Positions 39,845-51,491 of a stretch of DNA of 64,000 nucleotides are shown here, one piece after another. This DNA is from Ecdyonurus torrentis (Eukaryota > Arthropoda > Insecta > Ephemeroptera > Heptageniidae), in NCBI GenBank assembly GCA_949318235.1, contig OX439132.1, positions 28,260,243 through 28,324,242 of the forward strand. Direction: 5' to 3'. A program made the position numbers and the translations under genes. Numbering within the stretch: the first letter of the stretch is position 1; every line of letters begins with the position of its first letter. The notes below the pieces were generated by a model, which was not told where the DNA came from, ran no database searches, and saw only the letters and a program-made list of their open reading frames with translations.

Positions 39845-39908
<64 letters not shown>
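39845..39908. repeat. (GA)n microsatellite
   Basis: Uninterrupted GA repeat of 64 bp. The 116-codon frame across it is not a gene. Confidence 0.97.
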
Positions 39909-39911
<3 letters not shown>

Positions 39912-40319
39912 AAAATTTCATTCATTAATGTGCATTCACATATTCAAGTATGTATGTTGTAACATTGTGCAGCACTATAATATTTTTTTTTCCCATTGCA
40001 AACAATACATTTTAAAAAGTTGCTGCGTTAAGTTAAAAAAATAAAAACATACTTATTGTTTATTATTGAGTTCTTGTTATATTTTTTTTTAACAAATAAA
40101 AAAATAGCATTCAAAATATGTTCAGTTCATCTCAATGCACAACTATAAAGGTATGTAAAGTTCAGATATATATACTCGTGTATATAGTTCTTATTTTCTA
40201 TAAGTTATTAAAATATATCATATATATAACAAGTATAATTAAATTTCAAAACTTTTCCTCTCTGTACATTATACAACACAGATGAAAACTTATTATTATT
40301 AACATTATTATATTATATC

Positions 40320-40490
40320 AAGGAGAGTTGCAACAACGAGCATGTATATATATCGCAGGCCATATAGACAGAGGTGGATTTTATCACACGGGGTATAGTG
40401 ATGGAGGCTGGACTTATACTGTTGTATGTCAGTAACATTTGCATGTGGTGATTAACGTCGTCACGTCACCAATGTTAATAAATGTATTGT
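40320..40490. promoter_or_regulatory. GC-richer island, candidate cis-regulatory element
   Basis: Complex sequence with GTTGCAACAACGAGC, CACACGGGGTATAGTG, GGAGGCTGGAC and GTGATTAACGTCGTCACGTC. It is followed by AT-rich DNA. Inference from composition only. Confidence 0.25.
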
Positions 40491-40747
40491 TTTTATATAT
40501 ATATATATATTATAACACAAGATTAACTGTGTGCAGAGTTTCAGTCCCTCGACATTTCACTTCCAATCACGTTTCTCATGAATACATATGCCAGACATTC
40601 AAAATCAAATAAATTTATATGCATTAATCAAGTTGATTATATTTTATATAAAAATTGTAATTAATATATGATTTGAATTTTTTGATTATATTATTATGTA
40701 AATTATGTTATTTATTTTTTGTTATTAAAATATTATCTATAATATAC

Positions 40748-40894
40748 TTCTCTCTCTCTCTCTGTCTCTCTCTCCCTCTCTCTCTCTCTCACACAACATC
40801 CAGGTTAATAATAAAAATGCATTCATAATTTTATATAATTTTCATCCAAATCAAATTTGCACAATATGCCTCAGCTTATAGTAATTTTTATTGC

Positions 40895-40925
<31 letters not shown>

Positions 40926-40935
40926 AGAGAGAGAA
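40748..40935. repeat. CT array, unique spacer, then poly(A)-(GA)n
   Basis: (CT)n with G and CC interruptions at 40748-40790; poly(A) of 28 at 40895-40922 passing into seven GA units. Confidence 0.93.
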
Positions 40936-41385
40936 ATATCAATAAAAAAACATGCACTCATACTCTAAAATGACATTAAAATATTATCAAACATTAAAAT
41001 ATTGGAAAATATTTTATATAGTCGGATGGAGAGCTTCAGTTTACATTTTATAAATCAATTTAACTTAGTATCATTAACTAGAGCTATGGTTTTAAATATA
41101 ACAATAAAATATTTCTATATATATAATACTGTATATAGGTATATATTTAGCTAACAAAATTGATTATTCAATATATAGCTAAGCTAATTTATAAACATGA
41201 TCTTTTGGTATTTATATCGTTCGTTGATATTAATATTATACAAGAGCAAGGGAAATCTCATCTTTAACAACATTAGAGTTGATAATAAAAGAGATTGTTA
41301 GCATTCTCTTTGCCAACTATTTGATTTTATACAAGCTCTTCACTTCTCTCTCTCTCTTCTCATCAGTACAAAAATGTGTCGCTAT

Positions 41386-41386
<1 letters not shown>

Positions 41387-41439
<53 letters not shown>
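41387..41439. repeat. (CT)n microsatellite
   Basis: About 26 CT units, followed at 41440-41570 by a complex, purine-rich patch (GTCTTGAAGCGAAGG, GAAGCGAGGGATGAAC). A smaller CT run lies just upstream (41344-41358). Confidence 0.96.
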
Positions 41440-41443
<4 letters not shown>

Positions 41444-41570
41444 TGAAGCGAAGGAATTAGTCGAGTGGCATTTAATCAACTTCGCTCCCTCTTGATAGAG
41501 AGAGAAAGAGCTAAAGAAGCGAGGGATGAACAGGCAAAAATAAAGTAAGGGGGAAAAGAAAGAAAAAAAA

Positions 41571-42635
41571 AAGTTGATATATACCGTGCGATGATGAGTG
41601 TATTAAAAAAAAAAACTCTCTGTTCTAAAACTTGTTTAATCATTAAAATATAAAAGTAGACGTGGAAAATTTTTCTTCAGAGACTAAATTAAAATAAATA
41701 ATATTAAAGTATTTATACATTTTTATACAGAAAAGATAAATGCCCGTAAGCAAATCAGAAATAACAAAAGTTATATAGAAAGAATTTTGTTCTTTATTTA
41801 TTTTGCCAAGGTGTATACAGAATTAATATAGAATAACTTCTACATTATTTAATATACTTCAAAATCAAAATACCATATTGAAATAGTCACGGATATCGTG
41901 CAAAATATTTAATTCACATAAAAAGCATTTGAATAATAATAATCTAAAAAAAGCTTTATATATAAAACAATTAAAAAGTTTAAAAATATATAAACTAAAA
42001 CGCACACGCTTACAAAAGTTAATCTTAATTAATCATTTTTCAATACTATTATTTTAACTTATTTTCCTACCTATATATTGGTAACAACATATGCGTAGAA
42101 AAACGGTTATGTTGAAATATTTTTGCCTATACAGTGTTTAATTTATTAGTTTTTTTAATGAGCTAATTACTCACCCTATTCAATATTGAGAACTCTATTT
42201 AGAGCATGAATATTACAATAGTTCAATAATAAATTGAAATACCATGATATGTTTTTGTTATAATATAATATAATGGAATGGAGCCGCGCCAAACATGGGA
42301 GATCTAATCTGTAATGTTACAATAACGAGAATTGTTTTGCCAATAATGACTTCATTTGGCTTATCTCAGTGTAGAATTAATACATACTTGTAAAGTCCAG
42401 ATCGTTAATTTAGCTCCACGGCGATGTACCTGTTGGCAGGCAAGAAGTATACACGATTTACAGATTTCAACCCCAGGATATGTTAATTCCACAAATGTTT
42501 CCGACCTATATATACAGAGAGAAAGAGAGAGAGAGAGAGAGGCTTTATATATTTTAAGTTAAATAACAATGTTATATTACATTATTACATACAATATTCA
42601 AGCAGCGCTTTTGTGTTTTCTACGCTGCTGTATAT

Positions 42636-42677
<42 letters not shown>

Positions 42678-43512
42678 ATAATAATGTGTGGCATGTTTTT
42701 TTTATATCATTTAAAATGATAATCGTAAAAGTATAGAGATGTTTTATTATATAATATTATGTGTTAATATTGTTATCATGCTGTAATTTATATTGTATTA
42801 TATATAATATAAGCAAGCTTTTACTATACATAAATTATAATTTCCTCTACTAATTAATTTCAATGTATTTTTTTTAATTAATGCTCTTAGCATATGAGTT
42901 ATATATATCAATAGCTTTTTTATTGTCATTTTTTTTTCATGATAGAAGTATCAATATTGAAGTATGATAATACAAAGTTTTTTTTCATCGGGTACGCCTT
43001 TTTTTTTTTTTTTTTTTATTTATATAAAATCAAAATTTAATGCTTTTTAAAATTCATAAATGAATATCTCCCTCCAAATAAAAATAAAATAATAATATAA
43101 TAATAATAAAAATCTTCCGCATTCGTTTTAAATGAGGGGAAAGCGCGTTAAATAACGCAATTGCGATTTTTTTTTTCATAGCTTGATAGCTTTACAGTAG
43201 CTGTTCATTTAATAAAATTTATAATTACACTGAAAACAATAAAATTGTACATTATGTATGTATGTTAGATATACAAAGAGGATTTTTAATTGTGAATGAC
43301 AATTATATAGCCATCCAAAGTATAATTACATTTTAATTACTTTTCCACATTAATAAATAAAAAGAAGACAAGAAAATTTCTTTTGCATATGTACTGTATA
43401 TAGTAAAAAGCATTGCAATATAATAATATACTGAGAGTAATATATGAAACAACAAAGCCCGCGGTAGTCTCTTGTATTAATATATCACATAAAACATTAT
43501 AAAGCTCGTTAA

Positions 43513-43514
<2 letters not shown>
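41571..43514. other. gene-free interval
   Basis: Mostly AT-rich. A complex patch at 42280-42510 (GGAGCCGCGCC, GCTCCACGGCGATGTACC, GTTGGCAGGCAAG) runs into GA arrays at 42515-42541 and 42639-42673, separated by a short hairpin-like AGCAGCGCTTTTG...TACGCTGCT. T run 43000-43018. The 68-codon frame over the patch is unrecognised. Confidence 0.45.

Positions 43515-43588
<74 letters not shown>
43515..43588. repeat. (GA)n microsatellite, about 37 units
   Basis: Uninterrupted GA array of 74 bp. Confidence 0.97.
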
Positions 43589-43589
<1 letters not shown>

Positions 43590-43739
43590 AAACAATAAAG
43601 TTAGCGAGCCATAAACAATCCTATCATGGTCCACAAAACGTATTTAGTTGAGCAATATTGAGCGATTGAAAAGTTATTTTAAATATCACTAGATGACTCT
43701 GCCAATATTTACAATAATTAAACAACCCTGGTATATAGT

Positions 43740-43935
43740 TGTGATTGAGATCCTATATTATACCCCATTTACCCACCACCCATCTACTACCACCCCCTAA
43801 CCATCATTAATTAAGTCGCCTGCTTTTATACAAACAAGTGACGAGCTAAACGCCCCGCGAATGAGTCACGCACATATAGGTGAGGTGAGGGGGTGGATAC
43901 ATAGTCAGCAATTTTTGCACAGTCACTAACTAATA
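43740..43935. promoter_or_regulatory. GC-richer island adjoining the MITE
   Basis: Contains a C-rich stretch (CATTTACCCACCACCCATC, CTACCACCCCCTAACC), AATTAAGTCGCCTGC, CTAAACGCCCCGCGAATGAG and GGTGAGGTGAGGGGGTGG. Candidate regulatory element by composition. Confidence 0.3.
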
Positions 43936-44223
43936 GACCCCTTGCACATCCTTGCGCTTTGTCGCCATGTTTGTGGTGACTAATGCATTGTCCAGCATAG
44001 GGGAAACTTCGTTTTTCCTAATTTTTCACATAAAAAATTGTTTATTTCAACTCAACAAATTTTTCTCATATCCTTCGAGCTTATTAGGAGCTAGAAATAA
44101 GGCTTTGATTGAGGTTTGAAGCTTCTTTTGCTATTAAAAAAATAAAAATGACGTTTTTCCTATGCTGGCCTATGTATTCCTGACCAACAAAATGGCGGCT
44201 CTTAAATATGAGTGCAAGCGGTC
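43936..44223. mobile_element. MITE-like element with long imperfect terminal inverted repeats
   Basis: The left end GACCCCTTGCAC and the right end read backwards GACCGCTTGCAC are each preceded by TA, the likely target duplication. Similarity continues inward for about 65 nt: CGCCATGTTTG with CGCCATTTTG, AATGCATTGT with AATACATAGG, then CCAGCATAGG identical on both arms (43992-44001 and 44159-44168). The central 155 bp is AT-rich with no open frame of note. Age is probably greater than that of the element at 5501 because the arms have diverged. Confidence 0.65.
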
Positions 44224-44639
44224 TATATAGCGTGTGTTTTTGTATATAATATAGGGCTGGGCTTTCATAATTATAACATATGATGTAGGTGTATATATAC
44301 GTCGTGTTGTTATAATAGACTTTTTGCAATGATTGTTATAAATGGATATCTTTATGGGAAACAATTGATGAATGATAGGGATAGGGTTTTCACTTCAGTC
44401 TGTTATGGTATATTACTCACTTTGTATGAATAAAATTGAAATATGTGATTTTGATTTCATGCATCGTGAAATTTTGCTTATAAATATTTTAGTGTGCGAG
44501 TCAAAGAAAAAAAAATGCAAGTATGCATACGTTTCCTTTATAAGAGCTTTAGGAATATCAATTTTTCTATTTCAGAATTATTGACTTTAGTCTGGAAAAA
44601 ATAATAATATTTAAACAAACAAATTGATGTTTTTAAAGT

Positions 44640-45300
44640 ATAAAGAAAAAAAAATTGACAGAAAGAGTCGAAAGCTATTTTATAAGCTTTTTTTTTTCCT
44701 AGCGATTATAGGGATGGAAACTAAAAGGAAGATAAAAAGTGTTTACAACTTCGTTTCAATTTTTATATCTCCAATATAGAAGTGCAAAAGTGTCGTATTT
44801 TCACTGGTTATTGCTTTCTTTAGCTCCCCCTATTTGCTTCTTCTCCCTCGAGATGTGAGACTGATTGCTGACATGTGTGTGCTGCATCGCTAGGGATGTA
44901 GGCAAGTTGGGCTTGCAGCTTCGCAATGTATTTCATTGCAAGTAAGCGGCGTGCATCACAAGAATGCATCATCCTGCATTCTGCTAAAATGTTTTAGATT
45001 TTATGCTGCTAAGCGGCAATAAGTAATAGCAGTTCATATGTCACGACAACTGCATATTATCATACTTGTAGAGTGGAATCATTTGAAAGAGCAAAGTTTA
45101 TATTTTTTTTCTTCTTCCCATCCTTATCTTTATTTTTTTTTTCTCTTCATAGAAATGAATGAATACTTATACATTTAATATGTTTTGCTATTTTAATATT
45201 CAAATGAAACTTGAAGATTTGCCATTTAAAATATAACACATTTAATATTTATTATCTTATAACTATAAAATGAAAGGAAATCTTTTATAAATATATGATA
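44640..45300. other. complex region with a candidate regulatory island
   Basis: 44860-45070 is clearly less AT-rich (CATGTGTGTGCTGCATCGC, GGCAAGTTGGGCTTGCAGC, TTGCAAGTAAGCGGCGTGC, GCATCATCCTGCATTCTGC, CATATGTCACGACAACTGC) and contains direct and inverted TTGCA words. No coding frame. The rest is AT-rich with T-rich tracts. Confidence 0.35.

Positions 45301-45305
<5 letters not shown>

Positions 45306-45341
<36 letters not shown>
45306..45341. repeat. (GA)n microsatellite
   Basis: About 18 GA units. Confidence 0.95.
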
Positions 45342-45344
<3 letters not shown>

Positions 45345-45889
45345 TGACATAAGTTTTGACAGACCACTTAAAACTCCACTTTAAAACAGTAAATTATGCA
45401 ATCAAAGAAGAAAACGTGAGAGAATATTATCTCTCATAGAATTTTGTAAATCATATAAATTGTATATAATATATTAAATTATAATTTAATAAGTCAAGTG
45501 GATATGAGAAAGAAAAAACTAATAAATAACGTTATATTATAATGTTTACAATATATATATAATTTTGGCAGTGTTGATTAATATGAAAAAGTCAATGTGA
45601 TATCGCATATGAGACATGAATTAAAGAGTGCTTTTGTTTTTAAGAGGGCTTAGTTGATATTACATATCAGCGGAAACATTAGTTATCATTATCAATATGT
45701 TCGTTCCATGTTGAATATCTCAAGTACATTTTTTTTTTTTTTTTTTACTGCTGGCTTATACAATTTATTATCAATCATACATGACACTGGATCACCCTTG
45801 TATCGTATTTAAAAAATTATTAACTACGAGCAAACAGTTTATTTACATTATTAATATGTTTATAGTATCAAAATGTGATATATTAATTC

Positions 45890-45908
45890 AATATATATAT
45901 ATAATAAT

Positions 45909-45990
<82 letters not shown>

Positions 45991-46106
45991 GCTTTATATC
46001 ATCATAATATAATATATTGAAATAAAGGTTTTAATTTAATAATTACGTAACCTCATATCAAACTTTCAAACAATGGTTCTTGCCGGGGAATTTATATATA
46101 TATATT

Positions 46107-46193
<87 letters not shown>
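45890..46193. repeat. two (AT)n arrays separated by 105 bp
   Basis: Arrays at 45890-45987 (with AATAAT interruption at 45902-45913) and 46093-46193. A T run lies upstream at 45729-45746. Confidence 0.96.
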
Positions 46194-46197
<4 letters not shown>

Positions 46198-46299
46198 TAT
46201 TTTGTTGTAATTCTAGTATCCCTCAAGTAAATTTGTGAAGCCTCTATATATAAAATAACTTTCTTTTTAAATAATAACAATAATACTGTAAGAGTTTCC

Positions 46300-46335
46300 A
46301 CACCGGCTGTGATTGGCTAGCCTGCTACGCCGGTA
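46300..46335. promoter_or_regulatory. CCAAT-box island sharing a 14-mer with 21941-21954
   Basis: CTGTGATTGGCTAG (46307-46320) is the exact complement of CTAGCCAATCACAG at 21941-21954, in a small GC-richer patch (CACACCGGCTGTG, CTACGCCGGTAACC). Both copies contain an NF-Y type CCAAT box and both lie near a long (AT)n array. Confidence 0.3.
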
Positions 46336-46609
46336 ACCTCTATTATTGATGACTTGTATAAGACAATTTTTCATTGTTACAATTTTAAGTGATCATTGAT
46401 CATATAGTTATTTACTCGATACTTTTCTTTTAAAAAAATCATATATAACTTTGAAACAAAGAGCAAAGAATATTTAACAAAAAAAAAAAAAAATATTATT
46501 ATAATTATTTTTAACGAGTTATTTCTGTATACATTCAGCATTCAGTGATATATCGTAAATTTTGAGAAAGTTGCATTTCAAAAACGTCTGCAATATATCT
46601 ATCAAAAGG

Positions 46610-47210
46610 AACACCAATTTTATGTAACAGACAGAAGGCCCGGAGACAAAAGGGCTTTCACATTAAAGACCCTATAACTGTGCGCAGCTCGCTGCTATGT
46701 TTTACCTTGTGGAAAATTAAGTGGACCAAAACATCAACAATGAAGATACAAGAGATCCAAGAACAGATTTTGTTCATTAATATCTAATTTCTCTTAAATG
46801 GTATCAAATTTCAACCCTTATTAAAAGCTAATTACAAGGAGGGTTGAGTAACTATAGATGCAAATTCTAATTCAACCCCTTTGTTATGGTGTTGGAAAGA
46901 TTCATTTTCAAGATTTACATGTATAAGCTTTCATCATGCTATAAATAAATGATCAAAAATTGCAGTGAACTATTTATTAAACTAAAGTATTTCATTATTT
47001 GACAAATTATTAAGTTCTCTAAAGTGGTTGGTTATACTCGTCACAAACAGTATGCATTAGTCATCAAATTTTCACGCAGGGGTATATTATATATATATGA
47101 AATATTTCCTCTTTTAGAATCAGGGTGCAAAATCTCGACGTATTGCGGTATTTTCTAAAGATATCTGTGTGTTTAATTGTCAGAAAGTTTTGGTCCATGG
47201 AATGTTTGAG
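46610..47210. other. non-repetitive region, unidentified
   Basis: 46625-46900 is of mixed composition with GAAGGCCCGGAGACAAAAGG, GGGCTTTCACATTAAAGACC, CAACCCTTATTAAAAG and AAGGAGGGTTGAG. CAACCCTT and AAGGAGGGTTG could pair. A conserved element or old repeat are both possible. No coding frame. Confidence 0.3.
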
Positions 47211-47470
47211 AGTGAGAGAGAGAGAGAGAGAGGGATGGAAAGGCTCATGATACGAGGCCAGCTGTGGCCATGACAGCGTTCAAAGTAAGAGAACTTGACA
47301 AGCCGCCCTCCCTATCTTTCCCTCCTCACTCAAAAACAAAACTAAAACCTACTTCTTCTTTTTCTGCCCTGCCTTTTCCTGCCACCGCACTCATCTCTTC
47401 AAATGTTAATGGGCTTTTCAAGCTCATTAGTAAAGATACAGAAACCATCATCGCGACGCGCTAACACACT
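47211..47470. promoter_or_regulatory. GA array with adjoining GC-richer island
   Basis: A short GA array (47211-47232) leads directly into 230 bp of complex sequence (GAGGCCAGCTGTGGCC with a CAGCTG E-box, CATGACAGCGTTC, GCCGCCCTCCCTATC, CCTGCCACCGCACTC). One frame is open for 66 codons (47264-47464) but has no recognisable domain and no splice or Kozak support. I favour a cis-regulatory element. Confidence 0.35.
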
Positions 47471-48154
47471 TTTTATATTTTATATATATATATATATAAA
47501 TATAATATACTGTGCTTTTTTTAAGTTTTTTTTTATATATTATAATATTTATTTATATACAATTTTATTACTCTTATATACATTATAAGTAAAGATTAGA
47601 TTGAATTAAAATTTTGTCACCACTCTAACGTCGTATAAACTAAAATTTTAATAAACTAACTTAACAAAATTAGTATAACTTATATTTAATGAGTTAAAAG
47701 GGATCAATAAACAATGAATGAATTTGATTAAATCATTTACATTCATTAATTTAATAAACCACAAGAAATTTAGACATTTCTAAATGTCAGTCACAAACAC
47801 AATTGTATAAACAAAAAAAAAATATATATTATATATTACGAGTGCTTTAACTTTTGAATATAATTATTAAAATATATATCAGGAATAGATAATTAGTTAC
47901 TTTACATGGAAATTAGTGTAAATTTATAGTATATATATAAATGAAATATGATATTTTAGTGGATATATTATATGTAAAATATTTTCATATTAAATTTAAT
48001 ATTATAACTAAAAATTATATATTGTAAATTGAGCTCAAATACTGTGTATTATATTATGTATGTGTATGTATGTGTATATAATTTTGTAAAATAGAGTTAG
48101 TGTATGAGAGAGATGTATATAATATGTTATGTAATGTAAGTGCTTTTACCAAGC

Positions 48155-48197
<43 letters not shown>

Positions 48198-48494
48198 AAA
48201 GATTTACATTATAACATTTGCTCTATATGTACATCAGGCTTTACAAATTTTATGACTTTTTCCACCTCATGGTTGTAAAAGCCGTACAAAAACCTCTCTC
48301 TCTTCTCTCTCTCTTCTTTTCTGACTACGTGTTTTTTTGCACCCTCTTTCACTCGTTTTGCTGCTGAGAAGTGGCTTTAAAACAAATAAATATCATCCAG
48401 CCCGCCTCTACCGTGTTTCAAAAGTTTTAGTTAAATCCGCCAACGTTTTCGCCTGTTATATTTTATATAGAGCTGGTTGCAGATTATATTATAT

Positions 48495-48496
<2 letters not shown>
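47471..48496. other. gene-free AT-rich interval ending in an island
   Basis: AT-rich with an (AT)n array at 48158-48194 and TATGTGTATG repeats at 48057-48075. 48240-48490 is more complex (CCACCTCATGGTTG, CAGCCCGCCTCTACCG, CCGCCAACGTTTTCGCC) and adjoins the CT array at 48497. Confidence 0.45.

Positions 48497-48541
<45 letters not shown>
48497..48541. repeat. (CT)n microsatellite
   Basis: About 22 CT units, following the complex patch 48240-48490. Confidence 0.96.
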
Positions 48542-48544
<3 letters not shown>

Positions 48545-48877
48545 TCTAATACTATACACATACAAGCTATTGTAAAAAGAGAGGAGATGAAAAGAGAAAA
48601 AGAGAGGTGGAGGCGTTGAAAGTTAATTTAATTCTTAATTCAACATACCAATTTAACACACTGTAAAATCAAATGACTACTTTTTTTTTTAATTTTATTT
48701 ATTAACTTTTTTTATGTATTTACATACATAGTTATCCTCAACATGGGTATTATTACTTTTATTTTTTTAATAACACTCCGTTTAAAATTAGTATAAGTAA
48801 CATGATTTAACAATTTTTACTTTGTGATAATATGTTTTTCATTTTCATAACGTTACAATGATAAGTTAATATTTGTA

Positions 48878-48985
48878 TCCTGCAGGTTATGCAAATTGCT
48901 TGTTCTTCATGCTGCACAAGTTGCATACATCGTATATTACCAGGGGAGATGGCGATCGTGATAATGAATCTGAATCTAACCATTT
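48878..48985. promoter_or_regulatory. compact non-repetitive block with a perfect octamer ATGCAAAT
   Basis: A POU-domain octamer ATGCAAAT lies at 48889-48896 in CAGGTTATGCAAATTGC. CATGCTGCACAAGTTGC and CCAGGGGAGATGGCGATCG follow. The block is sharply bounded by AT-rich DNA. Candidate enhancer. Confidence 0.35.
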
Positions 48986-49359
48986 AACGTCACATTATAT
49001 AAGCAGTATTTTTGATGTAATTGATGCTATTACTATAAAATAAAATAGCTAAAACGTGCGAGTAAAACAGTTTATGACCAAAAATACAGAGAAACAATAA
49101 AGACGTAATAATTTTATGTATACGTGTAGTTTTCTAGTAATTTTATTATGAATGTAAATGCGTTTAAAAAAAACACACAACAATAATAATACCCTTTATA
49201 AAAATATTTAAAAAAAAAAAGTACATGTAAAAACATTTACGCACATAACGTAATATTATAAATAACAAAGCGTTCATGCATAATAACAGTACATAACATC
49301 TCTTTTGTATGCTGATAAAATCTAGTCGTGTAATACGATAAATGAGGCATGACTATAGA

Positions 49360-49560
49360 GAGAGAGAATAAGCTTGTTACTTGTACATCCAGATGGCAAC
49401 AGCATCGAAGTAAAGGCAAAAGCAAGGTGGTGTTATCATCAGACATGAGCAGGCAGGGGGAGGATCATTGATCTTCCAAACGAGCCCCCAGAAGCGTTTG
49501 AGTGCAGTTTAAATGTGTTGAGAGCCAGCCACAACTTTAAGGAGTTTCATACATTTAATT
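49360..49560. promoter_or_regulatory. complex island after a short GA run
   Basis: A GA run (49356-49367) then GTACATCCAGATGGCAACAGC (split here around CAGATGG), GCAGGCAGGGGGAGGATC, GAGCCCCCAGAAGCG and GAGAGCCAGCC. No recognised coding frame. Composition only. Confidence 0.25.
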
Positions 49561-50804
49561 CTACATATGTATAAGCAAAAACATTTACATTTTCTCATTT
49601 TGTCACTTTACCAAAATCTATTTAGGTGTTTATGACATTACTTTTACTATTTACATTATTTTACTACCGTTAATTAAATATTCTCTTTGTTTACACTTTT
49701 TTCTTTGTATAAAATAGTACATAATTATTTAAATTGATTTACAATTATAGCCACAATTTGTTTTTCTTTTCTTTTTTTATTATTATTGACTAAAATAAAC
49801 ATGTCTATTTCCTTATCGTATAACACACAATTTAATTACCTAAAGAGATTATATTTTTATAACAAGAACAATCATTTTATGGACTCGCTCTGAAAATCGC
49901 AAAAATATAATAATAATAAAACAAAAAAATGACAACAAGAAATGTTGAACGATTAGAGTTGTGACGATTTGCGATCAACTCTGTAAATATGTTAAGAAAT
50001 TTATTTGTAAGAAAGAATACTAGTTTTATGGCTGGCGAGCACTTATATAGGAGATTGATGAATGCCTTTTAAGACATTCGGGACATATTAATGGAGCTTA
50101 TCGATTTAGCGCGCGGGGAAACGCGGGTGAAGCTAAGGGTTTCCTAATTTAACATTATAACGCTTATGGGGAAAAACATGTTTGTTTGTTTTGTTTTGCG
50201 ATTTTTGAGAAAACTTCTCCACCAATGAGAAATTTAAATAAGAAATACTAGACATACTTTTACGTGTTTTAACTTTTAAGCCATGAGATTTTTTAAGAAA
50301 TTTTTAAACCGATAACCTCCACTACGCATTCATTTGCTGTACAAATTCACCATTAAAATTTTAAAAATAATAAGCACTCTACATTGAAAAGCGTTGTTAT
50401 AAACATAATAACATTTACAAATAATTTGACATTTCGATGACTTTTATTTAGCAATTTAACTTTTTTTAAAGCAACAACAAATATTTTATCCTAAACATGT
50501 TTATTTTTCAAATAATTGTCAAATAAGTTAATATGGCAAAAAAAAAAAAAGTTGAATGATTATTGTCATTTTATATAAAATATCTCATTACTAATTAAAC
50601 ATCACACAGCTAAAGGCTATAAAATTTGAGGAAAATAATAACATAAAATAATAAAAATAATTTCATTGCGTATATTATGTAAAGAATAAAAAAAAAATTA
50701 AACAAGGAAATAAAATGTATTAAAAAAAAAAGAGATGATAATGTATAAAGTGATAAATAATATAATAAATAATATAATATAGTGTTATTATGTTGTTAAT
50801 CTTA

Positions 50805-51015
50805 GCGTATGATCTGCCTTAAAGTGATACTATGGCGCCGCCAAGCGTCACTTTATGAATCAAGTGCGGGTTGGAGCTTGGAGCTATCAACTAATAGCCA
50901 AAGCAAGAGCAAGCAAGCACAAGCAAGCAAGCAGGCAGAGGCAGGCAGGAGTCAGTCGCTCGTCAGGTCTCGTACGATACGCAACACGTTCGTGGTTAAC
51001 TACATCGTGTATATA
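50805..51015. promoter_or_regulatory. GC-richer island with CAAG/CAGG tandem words
   Basis: Contains ATGGCGCCGCCAAGCG, a (CAAG)n/(CAGG)n-like run at 50905-50950, then GTCAGTCGCTCGTCAGGTC and CGTACGATACGCAACACG. Two frames are open through it without recognisable products. It could be an upstream promoter or 5' UTR of the gene whose exon lies at 53526, or an enhancer. Confidence 0.3.
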
Positions 51016-51189
51016 CCACATGTTTCTCATTAACACACTCAAATTGTTAACTTAATCAACAATAATTAATATTTATCTAAAATATTTATTTATTATTATA
51101 TTTAATAATAAAATATATCATAATTGTGTTACATATTATTAAATGTAAATAAACATTTTTATATTATAATTAAGTATATTATACTTTTT

Positions 51190-51491
51190 TTTTTTTCATC
51201 ACGTGACGAGTGGTTTGTGATTGGTTGTTTGTTTGAACAAGAACGGTCATTACATTTATATTAAGTGAACCGCGCAAGTCAAAAGGATAAAGAACAATTT
51301 TTAACGACGTAAACAAATAATAATAAAATAGAATTTTATATAAAATTCGTGGGACAATAAGTGGTGAACTTTGGTAATTTTTTTTTAAGTGCGTGTGCAA
51401 CTTAGCAAAAAATAAATTTGAATAACGAGACTTGGAGATAATTATTACTTTTTTAATGTGTTTTAATTACTAAGGATTTTATTATAAAAGG
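51190..51491 (+). promoter_or_regulatory. candidate promoter / 5' non-coding exon for the downstream transcription-factor gene
   Basis: A CACGTGAC E-box (near 51200) and an inverted CCAAT box (GTGATTGGTTG near 51218) stand close together. Downstream the sequence ends at a good splice donor AAAAG/GTAAATA (GT at 51491). This would splice to the acceptor at 53525 with an intron of about 2 kb. No start codon is forced upstream because ATG 53536 could serve. Entirely inferential. Confidence 0.25.

Noticed and set aside
47264..47464. 66-codon plus-strand frame in a GC-richer island
   Set aside because: Pro/Ser/Lys-rich without a domain or splice sites, and it lies next to a GA array like the other islands, so a regulatory reading is preferred.
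50809..51055. Two overlapping plus-strand frames rich in Gln/Ala/Lys/Ser
   Set aside because: They arise from CAAG/CAGG tandem words in two frames at once, with no conserved protein features.
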